Assembly (NCBI GenBank): GCA_024734555.1
Contig: JANPWX010000251.1
Span: 418,109-482,108, forward strand
Reading direction: 5' to 3'
Source of the DNA: Trochalopteron elliotii
Taxonomy: Eukaryota; Chordata; Aves; Passeriformes; Leiothrichidae
DNA length: 64,000 nucleotides
Shown here: piece by piece, positions 33,068 through 44,514 of the stretch
Position numbering within the stretch: position 1 is the stretch's first letter
Layout: every line of letters starts with the position of its first letter
Translations under genes and position numbers: made by a program
Notes under the pieces: generated by a model
The model's database searches: none
What the model saw: the letters and a program-made list of their open reading frames with translations, nothing else
What the model was told of the DNA's origin: nothing

Positions 33068-33150
33068 TTTTTTTTTTTTTTTTTTTAAATTACAGTCATA
33101 GAATGGGTTTGGGTTGAGTTTGAAGAGATCTTCAAGATCATTTCCTTCCT
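33068..33150 (-). mobile_element. T19 run abutting an antisense CR1 3' end
   Basis: T19 at 33068-33086 is followed after about 12 bp by 'catagaatgggtttgggttg' (33098) and 'cttcaagatcatttcc', the antisense of a CR1 terminus. Read on the minus strand, this is a CR1 3' end followed by an A19 tail. CR1 normally ends in short octamer repeats rather than poly(A), so the A-run may be a later expansion or mark a chimeric transcript. Confidence 0.72.
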
Positions 33151-33154
33151 CAAG

Positions 33155-34475
33155 CAAGAGTTACCTAGAAATAACTTCAGTTTTCCCTCTGTATGAAGGG
33201 GAGGAAATCAGGTTGAAACTTTGGTTCTATGAACCTGTTCATGAAGGTTCTTTTCACCTCCAGCAACTCATCAGCATGAATTCAAAGTCTCATTTTTGTT
33301 AATGGACATTGTGGTTCCAGTACCTTTGTCTCTGCCTCTTGGATGCTGTGGTATCAAGACAGATCCCTTCCTCCTCTTTTCTGGTCTTATCTGTATCCAT
33401 GTAAACTTTCAGTGTCTATCAAACTCATGGCAATGAGTTCCACCATTTATCAAGGGTCTGGGAAAAGAGATGCTGTTTTTGCTGCTCTGAGCCTGATGTC
33501 TGCTAGCTCCATCTGAGCGTGGATTGGGCAGACTTTTGTTTTCACTGTTGTGGTGAAGGATGAGGCTGCTTGGGCCTTTCCTGAGCCAAGGGAGGCTTGT
33601 CCTCATGGCAGCCCCAGCTGGGTTCTTGAAGACCATCCAGGAAAGGTGTAGGGCCTTGTGATCCAAAATCCATTTCTGTGGTGGGAGGAGGTGGGGGAAA
33701 GGCAGTGACTCCTTAAATAGCTGCTTCTCTGCTTGCTGTGCTGTTACCACCCACATGTGACCTGTCCAAATTACAATAAGGAAAGTGTAAGCTAAGCAGG
33801 AATCAAATGCAAAGAGGTAGAAAACCAAAAGTGACTCCCTTTAACCTGCCAAAAAGGAAATTGTTGACAAAGTTTCAGGCTTGGTTGAGCAAATTTTTTT
33901 TTAACTCATCTTCTCCCTCCTTCCTGCCCTCTACTCCCCTGGAGAGAAGTCTGGATGTAACACTATTGCTAGGACTAGGCCTATGATTAAGTTCTGTTTT
34001 CAAAGGTGATCCCAGTATGATTAAAACCAGGTGGCCCCATGGTGCAGCAAGGGAGCCAGATGTGCTCTGCAACTGGATTGCCATTTCCTAGCCCAGCTGC
34101 AAACATTTGATTGTCCACTCGCTCTGGGTATTACAGCCGTGACCTTCTCTCTTCCTTACCTCCCCCGTCTCCTGTCTGCTTCCCCCAGTGACATTTGAGA
34201 GCAGAAAAGTCCCCTTAGACTTGTTTGTCACTGTTACAACCATCCTTTTCTCCCTTCACCTCCCCACTCCCAGCCTGGGCTCTGCACTTCCATTATTCAC
34301 AGATGTTGGAGGGTAGGAGCTGACAGTGTTGGCTTTTACCTCTCTCTTTCCTTTCCTTGGATTTTTTCCCCCTCTCTGTGTTCTGGCGTGTGTGCACTGA
34401 CCCCAAAGCACTCCCAAGTCAACTGGCAGCGTCTGAATCCACTTAGAGGTGAAGGGATAAAGCAATTTTCTTCGA
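33155..34475. other. Unique non-coding sequence, pyrimidine-rich in part
   Basis: 34140-34370 is C+T rich on the plus strand. The 139-codon minus frame at 33409-33828 has no domain. No transposon is recognised. Confidence 0.5.
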
Positions 34476-34479
34476 GATG

Positions 34480-34790
34480 TGGCATAAACTGTTTAGGTTT
34501 TGCTGTCTCCGAAGGCCTGTAATGAGAGGGTGGCCCTGTCCCAGAACAAGCCCTGTCTCACCCTGATCTATAAAATTTGGAATAGGTTAATCTTCTCCCC
34601 CAGCACTGGCCTGTCAGCCCGTTTGTGCTGAATTAGGGCTCTAATGCATGGATGGTGTCAATAATTGCCTAGTAAGCCATACTTAAAAAAGAGTCACAAT
34701 CAATCGTCCCAACATTAGGATGTCATAATGCATCAGTCCTGCATTAGGAAGTTGTAATCCATCAACTTGACATCAGAAGGGACAGTGCAT
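34480..34790. promoter_or_regulatory. Candidate conserved block with imperfect 29-bp tandem motif
   Basis: AT-rich homeodomain-like sequence ('gaattagggctctaatgcatgg', 'gtcaataattgcc') leads into two imperfect 29-bp units at 34712-34740 and 34741-34769. Both have the form 'cattagga-gt-ataat-catca'. A weaker match precedes them at about 34690. Repeated homeodomain/POU-like cores at fixed spacing suggest a structured enhancer. This is inference. Confidence 0.42.
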
Positions 34791-34794
34791 GGTG

Positions 34795-35105
34795 GGAGCT
34801 CAGCTCAGGCCTAGTGCAAGCTGGAACCACTCCACAGGCATTGCATCAGCACTGGATTTGGTCTCAAAGGGTCGCACTGTTTTGTTTTCCCACCTCCCCT
34901 TTGCAATTTAATAAGGAATTTGATGAATATTGAAATCTCTGGGAAGAGAAGGGCTGCTGATTCTATTTCTGTGAGGTCCGGGACAACAGAGAGTTTGAGT
35001 TTCTAATCTTCTGTCTAGCAAAGTAACTTTTTTCTTTCTCCAATGCATGATTTAATTAATCTATAATTATTCCTGTCCTGACTGGTTTTCTTTCTCTGGA
35101 AATGC
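34795..35105. other. Unique non-coding sequence
   Basis: Some AT-rich homeodomain cores near 35050 ('tttaattaatctataatt'). Otherwise nothing is recognised. Confidence 0.45.
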
Positions 35106-35107
35106 CT

Positions 35108-35159
35108 ATTTGTGCTAGTTTGTAGATCACACCTCACATTTGTGCTAGTTTGTAGATCA
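35108..35159. repeat. 22-bp direct repeat, period 30
   Basis: The 22 bp at 35108-35129 are repeated exactly at 35138-35159, separated by 8 bp. It looks like a recent local duplication with no transposon hallmarks. Confidence 0.95.
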
Positions 35160-35164
35160 ACTCT

Positions 35165-36555
35165 TGCTTTATTCCATTTTAAGATTCAGCTTCCCCAGAT
35201 CAAACCTCAGTCTGGTCTGCAGCTCCTTTATAGAGCCTTCTCTGTTGTCTTAAATCTGCAGCTCTTCCTGTTGAGGGCAAATGCCCTCAGCTGCTATTCC
35301 AGTTTTGTGGCACAAGCCTGAGGATGGGAGGTGGTACTTACAGCAAAGTCTGAACTCAGCTCAGTGCAGGAGAGGCTGTAGAGTTCCCTGGATACATTGT
35401 GTGTATATTCAGGCCTCAGTTTTCAAAGCATGAAGGCAGAAATGCCTGAGAGCTGTGTTGGGTGTGCAGTTCCAGCACAGGCTCCAAGTGCCTGGAAATC
35501 ACCTCAGCACTTGTCTCCTTTCTTACCAGGCACTGTAAGGAGCTAATTAATGTTTCTGTATTACAGGTTTGGAATGCAAGAATGAGCCTTTATCCTTTGT
35601 CCTGAGGAAATAAAAACCAAACCAAGAAGCAAGTGAGATACAAGGAATTACATGGATCAGTTCTTTCCCAGGGGCTCTGAAAAGGCAGCTCCAGAGGCAG
35701 CTGTGGGCTGGTCACCCACCTCTTGGTCAGTGCCTGTGGGCAGCTGGCTCTGGTGGTGTTTCCTCAGCTCTTCTGTCTGTCTGGAGATCCTGAGGTGACA
35801 GCAAACCCCTAATATCACTTGTGTTACCCTTCCTGAGCTGTTGGGCAGCTCGTGAGGAGCTGGGTTTGGGTGGCTGCTGTGGGAACAGGCAGCTGTGTGT
35901 CCTGATGCTTGATGAGGTCTGGCTGGGTGCTGGGAGCTGGGAAGAAAAGGCAAAAAGAAAGGCTTGGCTGGTCCCCCAGGGCAGAAAAAGGGAGAAGAGT
36001 CACAGGAGAGGAAATATTGGGGAGTAATAATTTCATTAAAAATGGGATATCATTTCTTTTCAAGGATGAAGGAGGGAGAAGCAATCGTGATGGAAATGTG
36101 AGTGCAGGAAAAGGTGATGGTTGGTCAGTGGTGATGGGCCAGGTGGAACATCCACAAGGAATGACCACAAAGCCAAACACAGACCACATTCTTGTGTCTG
36201 CTAACAGCAGTTGGTTACTTTTTTGAAGAACATTTTCAAAATTGTTGGTTTTCTTTGTGTTTCTTAGTTGTTGTGTTGTGTAGTTTCTTGTTTGAGCCCA
36301 AAGGTCATGAATCTTTACATTTGCTTGCCTTGAATTTAGTAATTACTGGCTTTGTGTGCATAGATGATAAACTGAATAAACACTGATGGTAATTTTTTTT
36401 TGGAGTGGGGGACAGCTTTTAATGTGCAGAGTCAGTTAAATTTAAACTCCTGTCTGAGATTTTTCAAAACTGCCTGAAGCCATTTGGAGTTGGTGTTCAA
36501 CCCCTCAAATGATCAGAAGTCCTCTTCTTTGAGTGCCTTAGGATAGGGGTGAGAT
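35165..36555. other. Unique non-coding sequence
   Basis: Overlapping open frames on both strands at 35657-36226 have no domain. No repeat is recognised. Confidence 0.5.
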
Positions 36556-36563
36556 TGGCAGAG

Positions 36564-36664
<101 letters not shown>

Positions 36665-36669
36665 GTTGT

Positions 36670-37015
36670 ATTCCCAGCACTTAAACAGCAAATGCCTTGC
36701 TTTTAACCCCATATTGAAAGGCTCTGTTATCATGACTAAAACCCCACTTTGGTGGCATTGGCTGAGCAGAGGCTCTAGTGCTGTGTCCTACAGAAATCCA
36801 TGGATTTTGGTGTCTCTTCTATTCCCATATCATCATATTCCTTAGATCCTTTCTGGGTGAAACACTGAGATGGTCTCAAGAGAAATGCAGCAATTTTGCT
36901 CCTGAAAAGTCCACACTGACAAGGCTCAGGTTAAGGGCTGAGCCTCGGGTCAGTTTTAGGCTTAGCCTCTGGCTTTGGCAGGCTGGGTTAATCCTTTGGG
37001 AGGGTTTTAGCCACG
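36670..37015. other. Unique non-coding sequence
   Basis: Nothing is recognised. Confidence 0.5.
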
Positions 37016-37019
37016 CACC

Positions 37020-37340
37020 AAGAGTGCCAATAGTGACCACTAAATTTGGCTTTATTGGCTGAATTATTTGTGATGCCACAAGAACACCACTCACAAGTGA
37101 CCTTCGTAGTTGATCTGGTTCTAATTATAATCCGAGTAGTTTTAAACATTCATTTAAATGTCTTCTTAATTGCAACCTAATTTTTTCAATTGTAGCCCAT
37201 TCATCAGTTGTTAATCATTTTTTAATTGTGTGGAAAGTTTGAAGGGTTAATAACAAGTCATTTGTTAGCTAGAGGTCATGAAAAGCGTTATAAAAATTGC
37301 TTGGCTAATTTTAAAAAATAAATTAACAAACGAATGTGTT
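37020..37340. promoter_or_regulatory. Candidate conserved non-coding element
   Basis: A long AT-rich but complex stretch with dense homeodomain cores ('tctaattataatccgagtag', 'cttaattgcaacctaatt', 'gttaatcattttttaattg', 'gggttaataac'). It also carries a nuclear-receptor half-site ('agaggtcatgaaaagcg') and retained CpGs. There are no simple-repeat units and no stop-free frame, a typical pattern for deeply conserved vertebrate enhancers. Conservation is inferred. Confidence 0.48.
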
Positions 37341-37344
37341 CTCA

Positions 37345-38435
37345 AATTTTAAGGTGTTTTAATATGCACAATATTGCAAAATCATTGCAGGTCAGGAAGG
37401 ATGGATTGTGGTTCTTGTACAAATATGGATTTTGGATGTATTGTAAGTTAAACTATTGCTCTTACTTCTCAACAAAACAGTGGATGACAAAACGAACATT
37501 TTTTAATGATGGTTTAGTTGGAATTGGATAGAAGTGACTGAGAATTCTGATGGCAATCTTTTAAGGCACGCACATTATGTGAAAGAAACAAAGGGGAAAG
37601 AAAACCAGTGCCTTTTTCAAGGTATATATTTTTAAAATAACATCTCTTGACTGTTTCTAATAAGAGCAGCTGTGAGCAGGAGTCAGTGGAAGAAGAAAGG
37701 ATGTGAAGCTGAAATGAAACAGCGTTTGGGATCACATTCGTCACATCCGCGCGTTTGGATCTGGTGTTCAGTTTATGCCTGCCTTGCTCTCCTTCCCAGG
37801 GATGACCTTGTTCTTCACTCCAGGCTCATTCCAGCAGGGAATCTGGGCACTGGGAGCTGCTAGGGGTGTTTTCTTACAGAAAATCAGAGACTCTCTGCAC
37901 CTTGGTAGTGTTAGGCTGAGATTCGAGGTGTTGTGAAGCCCTGGCTGGGATAAATGTCTCAGCAGTTCCTCTTTTTGGATACAGGATCATGGTGTCAGTC
38001 TGAGCACTGGGAGTCTGGGAAAATCCCTGCCATGCTGTAAAACAATTTACAGGAGTAACAAGAGTCTGAATTGTTCTGAAGTAACCCCAAGAGCATCGCA
38101 CTCCTCACACTGCAACAGTTGAAAGAAAAAATTCCTCTGTACCTTCCACACGCTGGAAACAGGTAGAGTGATGGCTACAACTTGTATTTTCCTATGAGAG
38201 GTGGGGTAGCAGGGCAAGACAAAATCGTGCACAATGAGACAGCCTTGCTAAGAATTCTGTCTTTTAAAAAGTAGAGGGATTCCTCACTCTTTTTCCTCTC
38301 CTAAATACAGACATTCCCCAAATCATGACATTTTCATAAATGGTTTGTTCTGTACGGATGAATTTTTCCATTTATTTCCTTAGTCATCCTCCTTTGCCTC
38401 ACTTCTCAGCTGAACATTTTGTAACTTTTGCTCCT
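37345..38435. other. Unique non-coding sequence
   Basis: 'tcacatccgcgcgtttgg' near 37741 is a small CpG cluster. No gene or repeat is recognised. Confidence 0.5.
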
Positions 38436-38439
38436 GGTA

Positions 38440-38770
38440 TGAAATCCCACCTCCCTGTGCTCTTGCAGCGGCCTCAGAGATGTCAGGGAGGTGATTTAGT
38501 GCCAGGTTTCTATCGGAAGGTCCCTCCATTCAGCTGTAATTTAGAGCCATGGCTTAAATCCCCCCGAAAGTTCACTTCTGGGAGCTTCCCTCCTTTGTAC
38601 CCAGCCCGGGAAATAAAAATGCACATCTTCAGAGGAGGTTCCAATCAGCATCTGGGCAGGAGTGAGGATGGTGATTGCAAATTGAAAGCGGCTCTTTGCC
38701 ATATATCAAGGAGATATTTAGGATATATCATCTTTCCTGATGGGATGGGAAGGGAGCTGCAGGCAAAGCT
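38440..38770. promoter_or_regulatory. Candidate conserved block under a 179-codon open frame
   Basis: Contains 'gtttctatcggaaggtccc', 'cagctgtaatttagagcc', 'ttgcaaattgaaagcgg' and 'ggatatatcatctttcc', with CpGs retained in places. The plus-strand open frame 38340-38879 covers it, but its translation shows no domain or repeat structure I recognise. I favour constrained non-coding DNA and cannot exclude an unrecognised exon. Confidence 0.32.
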
Positions 38771-38774
38771 CACG

Positions 38775-41610
38775 TATGGAGCACTCTCACCGGAAGGAAC
38801 AGATTACCAGAGGGAAAAACCCTTTAGACAATGCCTATGGAGCAGCCCAAGAATATTCTGTCCTGTTGGGACTTTCTAACCCCAGTGAACTGTATCCTTA
38901 TCCTTTTTTTCCTGCTTTTCCCTCTCCCCACATCTGCCCCTGAGACTGGCAGCACTGAGAAATTTGTCTCCACTCAGAAAAAGAGGAAGAGAAGAAGAGG
39001 AAAAAAAAAATCCCAAGGAAGGGATAAAACCCAGTTTTCCTGACCCTGATGTCTCACACAAATCAGCTATGGGAGGTGCACTTGGAGGGCTCTGTATGGC
39101 AGCCACAAGGCAAAATCCAGTCTGAACTGGGTGCAGCTGAGAAACTACCAGCTTCATAGCTAGAGATGGATCTGATTTTATCAGTTTGAGTATATTTTAT
39201 ATCTTGCTTTGCATTTCCCAGCGCGAAAGGCTTCTTTTTGTCCCTTCTTTTAATATAAATTGCAGAGAAAGGGTGATTTTCAAATGAAGAGAAAACTTCT
39301 CTCACTTCCCTGTACTAACGCTCTTCAGAGGATGGTGATGGAGCTGGAATCCAGCACAGTTTGAGTCAATTTCTGTAAAACTGGTGCTCGTTCCATGAAA
39401 AGAATTTTACTGTGATTATTTTCTGTAGACAGCATGGAGCAGACCTGTGGTTGAAATGACCTGCAGAAGTCTACCCCTTAATTTTGTTTGTTTGCTTATA
39501 TTTGAGGTTGACCCAAGTTGCTTCTTTATTATGAAAACCTCTAAGAGTTTTCTGTTTGTATTTGTTTTACACTTTTTTAAAAAGTATATTGCTTGTGTTT
39601 TGAAAATACCATAAATAGGAATTTGCCTCATTTTTCCTGGAAGTGTGGCTGTATTTGCCAGAGATACTCAGTGCTCTGGAATCTTAACTGGAGAAATAAG
39701 GGAGTTTTTAAGGAAAGTTATTTATGTCTGATATGTTGACATTAAATAGTGTTAAGTATTGACAAAAAACAACCCCAAAAGCAGAAAACACTAAATGGTT
39801 GGTTGCTAAATTCCTTTACTATTCAAGTTCTTCTTGACTTGATGTCACCATTTCAGTGCCAGTCAGGGAATTCTGCTTGTGACAAGAGGGGAAGCCCCAA
39901 AGGAGAGGTCAAGGGGAAGGAGCTAATACCTGTTCTGAGGGGTCATCCCAGCCTAGCCTCTGCCTGGGACTGTGGGGTAAGGAAACTTGGGCAGAAATAT
40001 ATTGTTTTTTTCTATTTGTCAAGGGTTCTGTACAGAACATTGCAGGTACCTTTTAAACGTGTAGAAGAAAAGCTGTTTCTAATGGGAACTTCTACAACTG
40101 TATGGAACAGTGCTCTGATCCAACAGTTCTGGACAGCTGAAAATACTTCTCTTGGTTTTCAGCTTTTTAACTGTGTGAAAGTGAAATAAAGCCCAAGCCC
40201 TTGTGCTGATATCAGTCTGTAAAGCTGCAGCATTTGTGTAGCTCTTAAACATAGTGCTGATTATATATAATGGAATGTAATATAATAACAGTCTTAACTT
40301 TAAACATTTCTCTTTGTATGCACAGTTTTTCTTCACTGGGTGACTTTCTTCATCTAAATATAAAGCTTGACATATAAAAATATATATAAAGGATATATGA
40401 TAAATTTTTTGAGATTTCTCTGCTGTATCAAGATACCAGAGGAGCTGACAATGAAATGAACTCACTGTTTTGGAAAAGCTCTTTGCTTTTTCATCCTGCC
40501 ATGTCTTACTGTGCTTTTCAGACTATCCTTGGCTACTTGTTTAAATTTTTGTGTTCCAACTGACCAGCCTGTCCCTTATTACATGGATTGGGTTTGTTGA
40601 TTTGAAATGGAGCTTTCAAAGGAGCACTGGGGCAGGCTCAGGTGAGGTTGTTGTTTTTTCTTTCCCCAACTATTTCTAGGGCCTGGGAGTGCTCCAGGCT
40701 TGAATTTGGCTGTGCAAGTAGTAAGGAGAGTGGTTTTAAAATCCTGACTTTATCCTGCCTGATGTGCTTTAAAAGAGTGAGAAAAGGTAATAGAGTTAGA
40801 AAGGATGAGTGACTCCAGATCACGTCTTGGTAGGAATTAATTTCCTGCAATTGCTGAATTAATGTGATCAGTAACCAGGGTCTGTAATGGACAGGAAACA
40901 TCCAGAGGGATTAGAGCAGTACTGAGCAGGGTTCTCATCCAAGGAACTCTTTGTGTAGGAGAACTTCATTAAAACCTCTTTGTTAATTGTTTGGGAGTGC
41001 ATTGGTTTGGGATTCCTCTGTAAAAATTAATATTGGCCTTACCTGAGAGATGGCTCTCTCTGACCCTCTGCTTAGGGATTCTCGTGATTATTTAAGATTT
41101 CAGGCATTTAGTGGAGTGTGACAGTGTGACTTTTGACTGTGTCTGTTTAACAGAATTGTTGCAGTGGGCAGACTGTCAGCAGTGTCCATGAACATGTGAA
41201 GGTGCACTGTGACCTCAGGGCTCCCTGTGAAGGGTTGAGCTGTGAAATATTGCATCCTGGCTGCCTTGGCTTTCTCCTCCTGGAATCCCCAGGTTTCTTT
41301 ACACAGTGGAGCTGCTTGTAGAAAAAAACCCTCTTTTGCTTCCAGAAGCAGTAAATGGTAAACAGAGCAGAGGGTGATCCAGCCCCTTTCTCCCCTGAGC
41401 CTTTCCAGGGGAAATTTTCTGGGAATGACTTTAGCAGAGCCTCTTGAAGAGTCATGAAATACACAGCGATGAGATCACAAGGACCTTCTTTAATAGGATT
41501 TCTTTTTTGGGGTCCCAGGAGTAATGTCATGCCAATAATTCACCACTGCAGCTCCCTTTCTGTTTCCTACCAGCAGTAAAGAACCCTAAACAGCTTCCTT
41601 TGGAAAAAAG
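38775..41610. other. Unique non-coding sequence
   Basis: A purine-rich patch at 38975-39015 (A10 at its end) and TA-rich patches at 40255-40285 and 40370-40410. No transposon, RNA gene or coding block is recognised. The 146- and 128-codon frames at 39749-40465 lie on opposite strands without domains. Confidence 0.5.
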
Positions 41611-41623
41611 CATCCTGAGTTCA

Positions 41624-41690
41624 AGGGCCTGATCCAAAATACACAGCAGTCAGTAAACACTGATGCCAGTAATCTTTGTACAAAACTAAT
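41624..41690. mobile_element. Possible MITE end (weak)
   Basis: 'aagggcctgatccaaa' at 41623 resembles the terminal inverted repeat of old amniote palindromic elements (the inverse, 'tttggatcagggccc', occurs at 55812-55826). The rest of the element is not recognisable. Confidence 0.3.
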
Positions 41691-41694
41691 GCCA

Positions 41695-42945
41695 AACCTC
41701 TTTGACACCAGCAGGTCTCAGAATTGTGTCTGGTTCAGGTTTCAGTATGTTTCACCCTTGTCCCTTAGAAAACAGAAACAAAGCAAAAACCCTCAAACTC
41801 AGAGAGCTGCAAGGAAAATGATATTTTGAAGCATGGACTTGGGCCAGATCAGGAAATGTTGAGTTATCCCATCAAATTCAGTCAAGAAAACATATTTACA
41901 GATACAGCATTGGCTTTGCATAGAGAATTTATGTAGTAAATGGGGAAATAGGACCACGTTCAAAATAAAAAACATTTCCTGAACTCACTTAACTTCTCTT
42001 TCTGGGGGAGAAATAAAATCTAGGGGAGAGGTAAGCCTCGGAGCCAGATTTTGCAGGTCATTTGAAGGGAATGTGAATAAGGCAAGTGTTTTCCAGATTC
42101 CAGACCTGAGGAAGGACCTGTCCTGAGGGGTTTCTGGTTGGAAAATTGAGCTGGACTCTGCAGCAATCTCTCCCAAGTCCTATAACTGAGATGTTTCCCA
42201 GAGCTCCCAGGGCTCTGTACCACACCCAAATGTGACCTTTCTCAGGGGACCCTGTGGCCTCTGTGTGGGTTGAACTTACTGACTAAAATAGACCCTTCAC
42301 CATGAGGGGTTTTCATAAATTTGAGAAAAACAACTGGGAAAAGTGACGTAAAGTGCTGTTAGACGCAGCTTTTTGACCCTTTTCCACTTCTAAGCCTGAA
42401 TCAGGAAGTGCAAAACTCAGAGAAAGGGGGTTTTGCTGCATTTCAGCATCACAGGATGATCTCATTTGAATGCCTTGTTCTCCCAACACTGGTATTTGGG
42501 AGGGCAGGTCAGAACAGCGGGAATTAAATCTCTGTGGTGATTTTTGGATGCCTGAGCTGTTATGCTGAGGACAACTGGTGAATGGGCTGGCACTTGTGTT
42601 TCCCTGCCCACAGTGTCTGTCCTTCAGCAACCCCCTGAAGCCTCCTCTTGCCTGTCATCTCTTCAGACAGATCATAGACATCTCCCCCAGCCCATCCTTC
42701 TCTTAAGGGGGATGTTAAGCAGGAACACAGGATTAAAGAAAGTGAAGTTTGCTTGCAGCTGCTCTGTGCTGTCTGTTCCACTCAGCATCAGTGGGATTAA
42801 ATGCCTTCTTTTGAGTGTCAGGTTCTGTCTGTGCCTAGCACCGAGTTGCCAGTACAGCCCAGTGCCCTGATCACTCTCCCTTTCCAGATTGGTTCCACCT
42901 TTATATCCATTTCCTACCCCACTGGTTGGTGTCAGCAGCCTATTT
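41695..42945. other. Unique non-coding sequence
   Basis: Overlapping frames on both strands at 42313-42870 have no domain. No repeat is recognised. Confidence 0.5.
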
Positions 42946-42949
42946 GAAG

Positions 42950-43210
42950 TTGAATGAATTAGCACCGAAGAAATAACTGATAAAAAATACACATTAGCAC
43001 CAAGCAAACTACAAAGAGGGAATTGGCTTCCTGACGTGAGCATTCAGTACCATCTGGGAGCTCTCAGTGTCCAGGGACAGGCTGCATTTTGCCACAAATA
43101 TTTGAGCTTCATTAAAATTTTTCCCAAAGGAAAGAAGTAGTTCTGACACACAAATGTTATTTTGAGTGGCGAGGCACTCAAAATAAAGGTTTTCCATCAG
43201 TAAATTGTCT
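42950..43210. promoter_or_regulatory. Candidate conserved block containing a perfect hairpin
   Basis: Around the hairpin at 43157-43186 the sequence is AT-rich and complex ('gaattagcaccgaag', 'cctgacgtgagc', 'ttcattaaaattttt'). It has retained CpGs and a CRE-like TGACGT. It may be an old exapted repeat with conserved secondary structure. This is inference. Confidence 0.38.
43157..43186. repeat. Perfect 12-bp inverted repeat, 6-nt loop
   Basis: TTATTTTGAGTG at 43157-43168 and CACTCAAAATAA at 43175-43186 are exact reverse complements around the loop GCGAGG. It is the best short-loop hairpin I found in the window. The arms continue no further. It could be a structured RNA element, a transposon relic or a dyad binding site. 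Confidence 0.95.
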
Positions 43211-43214
43211 TTCA

Positions 43215-44110
43215 GTCAGAATGGTCATTGCAAACTTATTTTTTCTTCCTATGTAAATATGGAATTTTCTCCAAGTACGTGGATGTTGACAGGACAGAGA
43301 AATTGTGTGTCCCAAGCTAATCTTTGGAGAGAAACATGCAAATAAAGCAGTGATAATAATGAGAATGGACAGCTTGTGTCCATGAGCTTTTTGGGAGCCA
43401 ACACAAGCCTGGCTGCTATGATGGACTAAAGCCAGAGAAAATTCTCTTATTTTGGGTCATTTGTGAAACATCCTGAGTATTGTTTTCAAAGCAAGGGAAC
43501 TTTCTAGGAAATATTTCCTAAGTGTTTTCATCTGTAATCCGATGTTGAGCTGCAGCAGAGCCTGTCTCTGGGATTTAGTGTTGGTCCTCTGCGCCTTCAT
43601 CTGAGTTAAAGTTCATTTCTAACCTCTAATTTTAGTGAAATGATCTCATGAAGGACCTCAATCTGCTTGACAGAGCTGTGAGGGGTCTCACACACCCAGC
43701 TATGTGGCACCTCTGTAGGAGAGTTCCTTTACCTTCTGGGGGAAAAAACTGACTCTGGGATTCCTGATGGTTGTTTTCCTCGATTTCATATCTATAATTC
43801 TCAATTTTAAGGATTCCCAGGAGCATCCCTCCCTGCCAGAGCACCAAGCAGTGCTGTTTGTTCCAAATACCTTGGAACCTGTGTTAGATAAAAGTGATTT
43901 TTTTTGAGAAGATGTATTTGATATACTTGAAGTATTTCCTTAAAAACAAAGCATCCCTCTTCCCAGCACATGAGCTGTGTGTTAAGGTTTCTCATAACAT
44001 GGATTCTCCCATGAATGGAGCCCTGTGCTTTTTGCTCCTGCTGCATTAAAACCCCTCAACCTTGTCTTACTGATATCTTTATCAAATTCTTGTGGAAACA
44101 TGGGTTTTGT
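43215..44110. other. Unique non-coding sequence
   Basis: Nothing is recognised. Confidence 0.5.
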
Positions 44111-44112
44111 TG

Positions 44113-44141
44113 TTTTTTTTTTTTTAACACACACACACACA
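44113..44141. repeat. T13 run joined to an (AC)n microsatellite
   Basis: T13 at 44113-44125 is directly followed by about seven AC units to 44141, then 'agacacaacc'. It is a short compound simple repeat. Confidence 0.93.
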
Positions 44142-44144
44142 GAC

Positions 44145-44385
44145 ACAACCCAGCAGTGAAAGCTCTAAGTTAACGCCTCATGTTCTTCTCAGATTTCCAA
44201 AGCACTGAGGCCTTGAGAATATGTTTCCAATATCCTCTCATCTCTCTCTGTTAGTGTTTTACTCAGCTCCATGCTGGGGAGGTCCTGACCCCGGCAATCT
44301 CCAGGGAAGGGGGTGGGAAGGGGGGTCAGGCCATGGTGGAAAGCTGCAGGCCACAGCCTGTGAAATCAGCCCCATTTCCTCGACT
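44145..44385. other. Unique non-coding sequence, G-rich in part
   Basis: The G-rich stretch at 44306-44326 ('aagggggtgggaaggggg' type) could support a G-quadruplex. Confidence 0.5.
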
Positions 44386-44389
44386 CCTT

Positions 44390-44510
44390 TAATACATTTA
44401 ACCTGGAAGAGGCCGTCGCCGGCCAAAGATTAGATTACCAATGTTGGCATGTTTGGCCTAACAAATGGCAAATGGATGACGTGCCAGGCAACAGCTAATC
44501 AGTGCTGACA
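44390..44510. promoter_or_regulatory. Candidate conserved non-coding element
   Basis: Motif-dense: 'ggccgtcgccggcc' (a GGCCG/CGGCC dyad at 44411-44424), 'agattagattacc' (homeodomain), 'gttggcatgtttggcc' (repeated NFI half-sites TTGGC), 'atgacgtgcc' (CRE-like) and 'cagctaatcag'. It is complex, with CpGs kept. The pattern fits a constrained enhancer; conservation is not shown. Confidence 0.46.
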
Positions 44511-44514
44511 CAGA

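Noticed and set aside
37562..37571. TAAGGCACGC, identical to the start of miR-124
   Set aside because: Only 10 bases match, the rest of the mature sequence differs, and no precursor hairpin is visible.
41112..41123. TGGAGTGTGACA, identical to the start of miR-122
   Set aside because: The match stops after 12 bases and no complementary arm lies nearby.
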